DNA of 45,855 bases from positions 1-45,855 of the forward strand of contig JABSQH010000120.1 in the NCBI GenBank assembly GCA_013213745.1, given 5' to 3'. Positions 39,787 through 45,855 of this stretch are shown here, piece after piece. The notes under the pieces were generated by a model. That model was not told the DNA's origin, ran no database searches, and saw only the letters and a program-made list of their open reading frames with translations. The DNA comes from Ilumatobacteraceae bacterium. GTDB taxonomy: Bacteria; Actinomycetota; Acidimicrobiia; Acidimicrobiales; Ilumatobacteraceae. The translations under genes were made by a program, and so were the position numbers. Position 1 is the stretch's first letter, and each line of letters starts with the position of its first letter.

Positions 39787-41348
39787 ACCGGCAGATCCGC
39801 CAGCTCGCGCTCGGTTTGATGGCGTGCTATGTGGTGCTGTTCGTCGCGCTCAACTACTGGCAGGTCGGCCGCAAGGAAGAACTCGACGCCCAGTTCGACA
39901 ACACCCGTTCGGTACTGCGCGAGTTCAACAAACCGCGCGGCCCGATCGTCACGGCCGACGGGATCGTGGCGGCGTTCTCCGAACCGACCCCACCCGGCGA
40001 GACGTACGACTACCGCCGGGAGTACCCGACCGGCGAACTGCTCGCCGACATCACCGGCTACTTCACCTTCGCATTCGGGTCGACACAGGTCGAGCGGGTG
40101 TACGGCGACGTGCTCACAGGGTCGACGGCCGCCCAACAGGTGCGTGGCCTCGGCGACCTCTTGAGTGGCGAATTCGACAATGCAGGCTCGGTCGAGTTGG
40201 CCATCCGCCACGACGCACAACAGGCGGCGCGGTTCTTCCTCGCCGGCCAGCCGGGCTCGGTTGTGTTGATGGAGCCGCAGACCGGCGCCGTGCGGGCGAT
40301 GTTCTCGAACCCCACCTACGACCCCAACACATTCGTGAACGCCGACTTCGAAGTCGCCCAGGAGGTGATCACCGAACTGCAGAACGAGGACGGCAACCCG
40401 CTCTTGGCCAACGCCTACCAGGAGCGATACATGCCGGGTTCGACGTTCAAGGTGATCACGACAGGGATCGGTCTGGAAGCCGGGGTGCTGACACCCGAGA
40501 CCGTGTTTCCCAACGAAAGCCAGTGGGTCCCGCCGCAAACCGACGACCCGATCCAGAACTACAACGGCTCGACGTGCGGTGGCGACATGGCGACCGTGTT
40601 CGCACGGAGCTGCAACATCCCCTTTGCGCGCACGGCGATCGAACTCGGACCCGACGCGATGGTCGAAGGGGTCGAGGCCTGGGGCGTCGGCGAAGAGATC
40701 CCGCTCGACATCCCGCAGTCGGCGGCGAGCACCTTCGGAACCACCGACAATCTCGACCAGGAACTGCCGCTGCTCGGCATCCGCGGTTTCGGGCAGAGCG
40801 AAACACAGATGGTGCCGCTGCACATGGCGATGGTCGCGTCGACCGTCGCCAACGGCGGGTTCATGATGGAGCCGTACGTCGTGGAGACGACCTACGACAG
40901 TCAGGGCCGGGTGCTCGATGAAGCCGATCCGACGGTGTGGAAGAACCCACTCTCGCCGGAAAATGCGCTGATCATGACCGAGTTCATGCGCGGTGTCGCC
41001 GAGCGCGGCACGGCGAGCTGCTGCATCGCACTCGAGGGTGGAATCCCGGTTGCTGCCAAGACGGGAACCGCCGAACTCGGACTCGAATCGAACCCCGACC
41101 TGTCACATGCCTGGATCGTGGCCTTTGCGCCGGCTGACGATCCGCAGTACGCGGTGGCGGTCTCGCTGATCAACGTCGAGTCGACCGCCGACGTGGCGGC
41201 CACCGGCGGCCGTCTGGCTGGGCCGATCGCCAAGGGTCTGCTCGACTTCATGTTGACCGGGCCGGGCGCCGAGGCCGACGCCGCGAACGAGCCCGCCGAC
41301 CTGCCGGGAAACGCCGATCCCGAACCCGGACTCGAGTCCGACGGATGA
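39783..41348 (+). CDS. pbpA: PbpA: class B penicillin-binding protein (transpeptidase)
   Basis: 521 residues from GTG. One N-terminal transmembrane helix (LALGLMACYVVLFVALNYW) is followed by a dimerisation region (NKPRGPIVTADG) and the transpeptidase domain. Ser220 lies in PGSTFKV (SxxK), SCN in FARSCNIPFA (SxN), and KTG in VAAKTGTAELG. Cross-links peptide stems outside the membrane together with RodA. A Cys pair (TASCCIALEGG) sits just before the KTG strand. The C-terminus is acidic and disordered. Next gene is 33 bp away. Confidence 0.95.
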   Translation: MNRQIRQLALGLMACYVVLFVALNYWQVGRKEELDAQFDNTRSVLREFNKPRGPIVTADGIVAAFSEPTPPGETYDYRREYPTGELLADITGYFTFAFGSTQVERVYGDVLTGSTAAQQVRGLGDLLSGEFDNAGSVELAIRHDAQQAARFFLAGQPGSVVLMEPQTGAVRAMFSNPTYDPNTFVNADFEVAQEVITELQNEDGNPLLANAYQERYMPGSTFKVITTGIGLEAGVLTPETVFPNESQWVPPQTDDPIQNYNGSTCGGDMATVFARSCNIPFARTAIELGPDAMVEGVEAWGVGEEIPLDIPQSAASTFGTTDNLDQELPLLGIRGFGQSETQMVPLHMAMVASTVANGGFMMEPYVVETTYDSQGRVLDEADPTVWKNPLSPENALIMTEFMRGVAERGTASCCIALEGGIPVAAKTGTAELGLESNPDLSHAWIVAFAPADDPQYAVAVSLINVESTADVAATGGRLAGPIAKGLLDFMLTGPGAEADAANEPADLPGNADPEPGLESDG

Positions 41349-41381
41349 AACCGCAGCGGGTCGGCGATCGTCTAACCGCCC

Positions 41382-43607
41382 ATGACGGTCAATCCCCTGG
41401 TGCAGGTCAACGGCGCAGGCCCATCGGTAACCTTGGCCCGCCCCGCAAACCGGGGTGCAGAAATTGGCAGCAGTGACGTGAGCGGGAACGGCGAAGCAAC
41501 GGTCATCAACGACCGCTACGAGATCCACAAGCGCATCGGCCGCGGTGGCATGGCCGATGTGTTCTCGGCGCGCGACCTGTTGCTCGATCGCCAGGTGGCG
41601 ATCAAGGTGCTGTTTCCCGAGTTCGCCACCGACGCCAACTTCGTCGAGCGCTTCCGTCGCGAAGCGCAGTCGGCGGCCAACCTCTCGCACCCCAACATCG
41701 TCAACGTCTACGACTGGGGTAAGTACGAGGGGACCTACTTCATTGCAATGGAGGAGGTACAGGGCCGCACGCTGGCCGAGATCCTCCAGGCCAACAAGCA
41801 GCTCACTGCCAAGCAGGCCGCAGAGATCGCCAGCGAGGTCGCTGCGGCGCTCGGGTTCGCCCACGACAACGACGTCGCCCACCGCGACATCAAGCCAGCC
41901 AACATCCTGATCGGCTCCAATGGTCAGGTGAAAGTCGCCGACTTCGGCATCGCCCGCGCGATGAACGCGCCGACTGAATCGAATCTCACCCAGGCCGGCT
42001 CGGTGATGGGCACGGCCACGTATTTCTCCCCAGAGCAGGCCCAGGGCGCCCAGCCGGACCCACGCAGCGACCTGTATTCGCTCGGCGTGGTGATGTACGA
42101 GATGGTCGCCGGGCGCCCTCCGTTCTCGGGCGAGAACCCGGTCAGCATCGCCTACAAGCAGGTGCACGACGCGCCGCAGCCACTCGTCCAGATCGTCGCC
42201 GACGTGCCCAAGCCGTTCGAAGCGATCGTCGCCAAGCTGCTGGCCAAAGACCCCAAGCTGCGCTATCCCACCGCCGGCGCCCTGCGCGACGACCTCCGTC
42301 GGTTCCGCAACGACGAGACCGTGATGGCCCTGGAAGCGGCACAGAACGCAAAACGCGCCGCAGCCGCGGGTGGTGCTGCGGCCGCCGCCGCGGGTGCCAC
42401 CTCGGTCAACCCGACGACCCCGCCGAACACGGGTGCCGTGCCCCCGACGGGAACACCGCAGTCGACGTCGGTGCCGTCGACCGGCATGCTCGAAGCCGGC
42501 TACCCGACCGGAGCCTCGGCCGATGCGGCGTACTACGACACCAACGCTTCGCGCACCGGGTGGTACGCGGTCGCCGCGTTCGTGGCGCTCATCGTGCTCG
42601 TCGTCGGCGGGGTGCTGTTGTTCCAGGCGCTGTCGGCCGACGAAACCGCCGACGAACCCCGCCAGCTGGTGTTGGAGGACTACACCAATCCGCCGCAGCT
42701 GCTCGACGAGGTCACCGCTGATCTGGAAGCGCTCGGGATCAGCTACGAAACGGTGCCCGAAGAGAGCGGTCTCGTACCGCCGCAGTTCGTGTTCCGCACC
42801 GACCCGGCGCCGGGATCGTTGATCCTCGAAGACCAGATGGTGTTCGTCTATTTCAACCCCGATCCGCAGTTGGTCCCGATTCCCAACGTGGTCGGTATCC
42901 CGCTCGACGAGGCCCAGTCGCGACTCGAAGGTGGAGGGTTCACGGTCGGCGAGATCACATTCGAAGAGACCGACCAGGTCGGCGAGAACACGGTGATCAG
43001 CTCGGACCCCACTGCCGAGACGCCCGCCCTGCAGGGCACGGCGGTCAACCTGGTCGTCGCTGCGCCGGTCGAGAGCGTGCAGGTTCCGGGCGAGGTCGTC
43101 GGGCAGAACGAAGTCGAGGCTCGGGCGCTCCTCGAGGCACCGCCCTACGAGTTCACCGTGACCACCACGTTGCAGTCGAGCTCGCAGTTCAACGTCGGCA
43201 CCGTGCTGGCGATCGAGCCGAGCGCCGGCACGCTCGTCGATCCGGGGGCATCGGTGGTCATCGTCGTGTCGTCTGGACCGGCTCCTGTCACGGTGCCACC
43301 GGTCATCGGCCAAACCGAGGGCCGCGCGGTCAACACGCTGACCGACGCCGGCCTGCGATCGCGGACCGTGTTCCAAGACGTTGTCCCCGGCAGCCCCGAC
43401 GACGGGCGGGTGATCGACCAGAGCGTCGCCGCCGGCTCGCAGGTCGACCCCGGGACCGAGGTGACGATCACCGTCGGCCGGGCCACCGGCCCCGTGACCA
43501 CACTGCCCCCGGCAACGACCACCACCACCTCGACCACCACCACCTCGACCACCAGCACCTCGACCACCAGCACGACGACCGCCCCCACCCAGTCGTCAGC
43601 GCCGTAA
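41382..43607 (+). CDS. pknB: PknB: PASTA-domain Ser/Thr protein kinase
   Basis: 741 residues. The kinase domain (about 45-310) has GRGGMADV, Lys75 in VAIKVLF, HRDIKPANIL (Asp169), DFG (187-189) and MGTATYFSPEQAQG. An Ala/Pro/Thr juxtamembrane stretch precedes one transmembrane helix (WYAVAAFVALIVLVVGGVLL). Outside are about four PASTA repeats (for example VPIPNVVGIPLDEAQSRLEG and VTVPPVIGQTEGRAVNTLTD), which sense muropeptides or lipid II, then a Thr/Ser tail. It phosphorylates cell-growth proteins, including FHA partners. A GTG at 41478, 32 codons in, would start just before the kinase fold and is a credible alternative start. Confidence 0.94.
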   Translation: MTVNPLVQVNGAGPSVTLARPANRGAEIGSSDVSGNGEATVINDRYEIHKRIGRGGMADVFSARDLLLDRQVAIKVLFPEFATDANFVERFRREAQSAANLSHPNIVNVYDWGKYEGTYFIAMEEVQGRTLAEILQANKQLTAKQAAEIASEVAAALGFAHDNDVAHRDIKPANILIGSNGQVKVADFGIARAMNAPTESNLTQAGSVMGTATYFSPEQAQGAQPDPRSDLYSLGVVMYEMVAGRPPFSGENPVSIAYKQVHDAPQPLVQIVADVPKPFEAIVAKLLAKDPKLRYPTAGALRDDLRRFRNDETVMALEAAQNAKRAAAAGGAAAAAAGATSVNPTTPPNTGAVPPTGTPQSTSVPSTGMLEAGYPTGASADAAYYDTNASRTGWYAVAAFVALIVLVVGGVLLFQALSADETADEPRQLVLEDYTNPPQLLDEVTADLEALGISYETVPEESGLVPPQFVFRTDPAPGSLILEDQMVFVYFNPDPQLVPIPNVVGIPLDEAQSRLEGGGFTVGEITFEETDQVGENTVISSDPTAETPALQGTAVNLVVAAPVESVQVPGEVVGQNEVEARALLEAPPYEFTVTTTLQSSSQFNVGTVLAIEPSAGTLVDPGASVVIVVSSGPAPVTVPPVIGQTEGRAVNTLTDAGLRSRTVFQDVVPGSPDDGRVIDQSVAAGSQVDPGTEVTITVGRATGPVTTLPPATTTTTSTTTTSTTSTSTTSTTTAPTQSSAP

Positions 43608-43621
43608 CACCCCTCAGGTCA

Positions 43622-43680
43622 CCCCTCCGAAATCCCGGGGAGTTCGTGCGCTATGCGCACGTTTCGGCGACAAGAACCGA
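43622..43680 (-). repeat. Dispersed palindromic repeat, copy D
   Basis: On the minus strand: CGGTTCTTGTCGCCGAAACG, stem GTGCGC-ATA-GCGCAC, tail AACTCCCCGGGATTTCGGAG. Its tail begins 14 bp after the pknB stop, and it forms an inverted pair with copy E 18 bp away. Confidence 0.8.
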
Positions 43681-43698
43681 ATCGGCTCCGACCTGCGC

Positions 43699-43755
43699 CG
43701 GTTCCGTTCGCGGTGCCGTGCGGATTTCGCACAGAATCCCCGGTTTTTCCGTCGG
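43699..43755 (+). repeat. Dispersed palindromic repeat, copy E
   Basis: CGGTTCCGTTCGCGGTGCCG, stem GTGCG-GATTT-CGCAC, tail AGAATCCCCGGTTTTTCCGT. The tail ends 6 bp from the stop of the trpG-like gene, which is read from the other strand. Confidence 0.8.
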
Positions 43756-43761
43756 GAGCGT

Positions 43762-44349
43762 TCAGCGGGGGGCGGCGCTGGTGTCGAGGAAGTTGCGCAG
43801 CAGGTCGTGACCGCACCCGGTGAGAATGCTCTCCGGGTGGAACTGCACGCCTTCGACCGGGAGGTCGCGATGGCGGACACCCATCACCACACCGTCGGGC
43901 GCCGTTGCGGTCACCTCGAGCACGTCAGGGATCGAGCCGGGGGCGAGCGTCAACGAGTGGTAGCGGGTCGCCGTGAGCGGACTCGGCAGGCCGGCGAAGG
44001 CACCGCGGCCATCGTGCTCGACCAGCGACGTCTTGCCGTGCATCAACTCCGGCGCGCCCACCACCTCGGCGCCATACACGTGACCAATCGCCTGATGGCC
44101 GAGACAGACACCAAGTACCGGTACGCCCTTGCCGGCAAACGCCTCGATCGAGTCGCACAGGATGCCGCTGTGCTCGGGTCGGCCGGGGCCCGGCGACAAC
44201 AAGACTGCGTCCGGCGCAGTGGCCAGCGCGTCGCTCACCGTCACCTCGTCGTTGCGCACGACGAACGGCTCGGCGCCGAGCTCGCCGAGGTACTGCACGA
44301 GGTTGTAGACGAAGCTGTCGTAGCTGTCGATCACGAGGACGCGGGGCAC
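43762..44349 (-). CDS. trpG: Glutamine amidotransferase, TrpG/PabA
   Basis: 195 residues from GTG. Starts [20 protein letters not shown]; oxyanion-site LLSPGPGRP; nucleophile Cys in [14 protein letters not shown]; catalytic His and Glu in [11 protein letters not shown]. It supplies ammonia for anthranilate or aminodeoxychorismate synthesis; sequence alone does not separate the two. Its place between pknB and crgA is conserved in mycobacteria, where the gene is called trpG. It is convergent with pknB and divergent from crgA. Confidence 0.93.
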   Translation of the reverse strand: MPRVLVIDSYDSFVYNLVQYLGELGAEPFVVRNDEVTVSDALATAPDAVLLSPGPGRPEHSGILCDSIEAFAGKGVPVLGVCLGHQAIGHVYGAEVVGAPELMHGKTSLVEHDGRGAFAGLPSPLTATRYHSLTLAPGSIPDVLEVTATAPDGVVMGVRHRDLPVEGVQFHPESILTGCGHDLLRNFLDTSAAPR

Positions 44350-44397
44350 GTCACCAGTATGGACGGACGACGTGGCCGCACCGGCGTGAGAATCGCC

Positions 44398-44403
44398 TAC
44401 AAT
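44398..44403 (+). promoter_or_regulatory. -10 element for crgA
   Basis: TACAAT ends 9 nt before the ATG at 44413. No ribosome-binding site fits between, so the mRNA has at most a couple of leader bases. Confidence 0.45.
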
Positions 44404-44412
44404 CGCTCGCCG

Positions 44413-44772
44413 ATGGCACCTCCCAAGCGCAAGTCGGGCGGACGCGTGACCCCGAAGGGCACTCGTCCGGGTGATCGCCCGGCGACGCCGGCGAACGAGT
44501 CGAGTTCGCACACGTCGTCGTCGAGCACGCCGAGCGCGGCCGATGAAGGCCCGCGTCGCGGCGTGGGCGCGTCGTCGCGCTACACGCCGAAGCAGACCAA
44601 ACGCCAGCTGATCCCGCCGTCGTACATCCCGGTGATCATGTTGGTGCTGCTGATCGGCGGCGGACTGCTCATCATGGCCCGGTATCTGGTGTTCACAGAT
44701 ACGAACTGGCCGACCCTGATCGGGCTGGCGATGATTCTTGGCGGCCTCTACACGGCCACCAAGTGGCAATAG
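44413..44772 (+). CDS. crgA: CrgA-like cell division protein
   Basis: 119 residues. A basic, Ser/Thr/Pro-rich cytoplasmic N-terminus ([20 protein letters not shown] ...) is followed by two transmembrane helices ([20 protein letters not shown] and [17 protein letters not shown]) separated by a short loop TDTNWP, the family's pattern. CrgA recruits FtsI and other divisome parts in actinobacteria and is found beside the pknB cluster. The soluble N-terminus is longer than in most homologues. Confidence 0.9.
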   Translation: MAPPKRKSGGRVTPKGTRPGDRPATPANESSSHTSSSSTPSAADEGPRRGVGASSRYTPKQTKRQLIPPSYIPVIMLVLLIGGGLLIMARYLVFTDTNWPTLIGLAMILGGLYTATKWQ

Positions 44773-44819
44773 CAACGCCACGACCAGGTGCATCGCCGCG
44801 CCCATCGACAGATCGGACC

Positions 44820-44881
44820 TGTGGGCAACTCAAATTACAGTGGTGTAGTTCTGCCCAAGTTATCCACAGATGTGTGGACAG
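44820..44881. promoter_or_regulatory. Cluster of DnaA-box-like sites
   Basis: TTATCCACA (44860-44868) is a perfect DnaA box. Four bases later TGTGGACAG (44873-44881) is the inverse of CTGTCCACA, one mismatch from the actinobacterial TTGTCCACA. TGTGGGCAA (44820-44828) is the inverse of TTGCCCACA, also one mismatch. They lie between crgA and a convergent gene. In many actinobacteria this gene cluster adjoins oriC. Confidence 0.5.
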
Positions 44882-44899
44882 CGGCCCTCTGGGTTCGTC

Positions 44900-45166
44900 T
44901 CACTCGTAGAGCGGCGCGACCTCGGTCATGTCCTCGAGACAGTGCGTGGGCGGCGGCGGATCCTCGTCTGGAGCCATCGTCAACTTCAATTCCACACCGC
45001 AGACATCACACCGATACCTGCGGTTCACCTTGCGCAACTCGCCGGCCGGCGGGGGCTCGGGCGGCATCGAGGTGAGGCCGCGCAGCACGGCAATGCCACT
45101 TTTCCACAGCACGTAGCCGATCAGCAGGCCGACTGCGACCCACACGACGGTGCCAAACGTGGGCAT
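44900..45166 (-). CDS. Small membrane protein with zinc-binding tail
   Basis: 88 residues. One N-terminal transmembrane helix (FGTVVWVAVGLLIGYVLWKS) is followed by a linker (PPEPPPAGELRK) and RRYRCDVCGVELKLTMAPDE ending in PPTHCLEDMTEVAPLYE: a CxxC pair plus later His/Cys, likely a small zinc site. TACGAT ends 6 nt before the ATG, arguing for a leaderless mRNA and for this start over longer in-frame options. Function unknown. Confidence 0.75.
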   Translation of the reverse strand: MPTFGTVVWVAVGLLIGYVLWKSGIAVLRGLTSMPPEPPPAGELRKVNRRYRCDVCGVELKLTMAPDEDPPPPTHCLEDMTEVAPLYE

Positions 45167-45282
45167 ACCAACATCGTATGGGACACAACGACGGACCGGA
45201 CGGCGCCGCCTCGACGACGACCTGCACATCGGATCGCCGCGAACGACATGCGAAGCTAGTTTCGTAACTCCCTGGCGCGTGC

Positions 45283-45288
45283 GACAAT
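45283..45288 (+). promoter_or_regulatory. -10 element for the acyl-CoA synthetase gene
   Basis: GACAAT ends 6 nt before the ATG, and TTCGTA at 45261-45266 is a weak -35 at 16-bp spacing. A leaderless transcript is likely. Confidence 0.4.
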
Positions 45289-45294
45289 GGTCAC

Positions 45295-45855
45295 ATGAGC
45301 GGTTTGAAGCCACTGTCCACCATCGCCGAGATCGACGCGTTGTCCGCAGGTCGCACCGTGCCGCAGGCCTTCGTCGACCTCGTGACGGCCAACCCCAACG
45401 CCCCTGCGTTGCACTCGATGAAAGCCGAGGGCGGTTGGAACAGTTGGAGCTACCAGCAGTTCGCCGATCAGGTGGCCGCTGCTGCCGCCGGCCTGCGATC
45501 CGCCGGCCTGCAATCCGGACAACGAATGCTCCTGATGATGCGCAATCGACCGGACTTCCACTGGTTCGACGCCGCTGCGCAGTTCCTCAGTGCCACGCCG
45601 GTGAGCATCTACAACTCCTCGTCACCCGAGGAGATCGAATACCTCGCCGGTCACGCCGAGGCCGAGATCGCCATCGTCGAAGACAACGGTTTCCTCGAGC
45701 GGATCCTCAAGGTGCGCGGCGAGCTTCCGAACCTGCACCAGATCTACGTGATCGAGCCGCCCGACGGCCCGCTGCCCGACGGCGTGCATCCAGCCAGCGA
45801 TCTGATGAAGTCCGGTTCCGCCGACCTCGGGGAACTCGCAGCGGCGACCTCCCCC
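45295..45855 (+). CDS. AMP-binding acyl-CoA synthetase, partial (3' end outside the window)
   Basis: The first 187 residues of an ANL-superfamily ligase: VPQAFVDLVTANPNAPALHS, WSYQQFADQVAAAAAGLRSA, GLQSGQRMLLMMRNRPDFHW, ATPVSIYNSSSPEEIEYLAG, AEAEIAIVEDNGFLERILKV. This N-terminal pattern is that of long-chain fatty acid-CoA ligases (FadD15-like). The ATP-binding P-loop and later motifs lie beyond the window edge, so activity cannot be judged. The frame is open to the last base. Confidence 0.87.
   Translation, partial: MSGLKPLSTIAEIDALSAGRTVPQAFVDLVTANPNAPALHSMKAEGGWNSWSYQQFADQVAAAAAGLRSAGLQSGQRMLLMMRNRPDFHWFDAAAQFLSATPVSIYNSSSPEEIEYLAGHAEAEIAIVEDNGFLERILKVRGELPNLHQIYVIEPPDGPLPDGVHPASDLMKSGSADLGELAAATSP

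Noticed and set aside
41103-43376. 757-codon open frame antisense to pbpA and pknB
   Set aside because: Composition is Arg/His/Asp/Gly-rich as expected for the complement of high-GC coding sequence; it has no domain, and pknB and pbpA on the other strand are unmistakable.

Overview
The window is high-GC DNA from an actinobacterium. The mycobacterial-type block fhaA-fhaB-pstP-rodA-pbpA-pknB-(trpG)-crgA, DUF2510 and L,D-transpeptidase proteins, many GTG starts and many apparently leaderless genes all fit Actinomycetota. The xanthorhodopsin-type rhodopsin with its own retinal genes, a form I aerobic CO dehydrogenase and the gene mix suggest an aquatic Acidimicrobiia member of the Ilumatobacter type. 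That placement is inference; there is no rRNA or marker gene here to prove it.

Layout. 1-5400: an NfeD/SPFH membrane pair with a DUF2510 protein, an SDR dehydrogenase, a small gene graveyard (remnants of an HpcH/HpaI aldolase and of urease accessory ureD), a FadR-type GntR regulator with a visible operator, and two VOC proteins, the first cut short. 5400-14000: a GH2 beta-galactosidase carrying a dispersed palindromic repeat inside its reading frame, an L,D-transpeptidase lipoprotein, glutamyl-Q tRNA(Asp) synthetase, a zinc-ribbon membrane protein, a DinB protein and a solitary DNA methyltransferase with an extra C-terminal domain. 14000-26200: a carbon monoxide dehydrogenase locus in two convergent arms. 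The plus arm holds XdhC-like, MoxR-type CoxD, CoxE and several small proteins, with a MobA-like nucleotidyltransferase diverging from it. The minus arm runs small protein-coxM-coxS-coxL-XdhC/YHS-coxG and then five tandem tiny single-span membrane proteins. CoxL has the AYRCSFR active-site loop of true CO oxidisers. 26300-31300: a NarL-type two-component system with an ABC exporter, a decayed siderophore-uptake remnant (binding protein and FhuF-like reductase) and tRNA-Leu(CAG).

31400-35540: a light-energy island. crtY (lycopene cyclase) and blh (beta-carotene cleavage to retinal) lie convergent to a cobalamin-binding regulator of CarH/LitR type, which is divergent from a DTE-motif proton-pumping rhodopsin. 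A 20-bp tandem repeat between regulator and rhodopsin is a strong operator candidate. 35600-44800: the cell-growth kinase/phosphatase cluster, followed by DnaA-box-like sites, a zinc-binding membrane protein and the 5' part of an acyl-CoA synthetase that runs off the window.

Together the window couples two ways of supplementing energy in a heterotroph: CO oxidation and light-driven proton pumping. The most novel signals are a five-copy family of about 57-bp palindromic elements (one inside lacZ, the others next to gene ends), the five small membrane proteins of the cox locus, and the putative B12/light operator.
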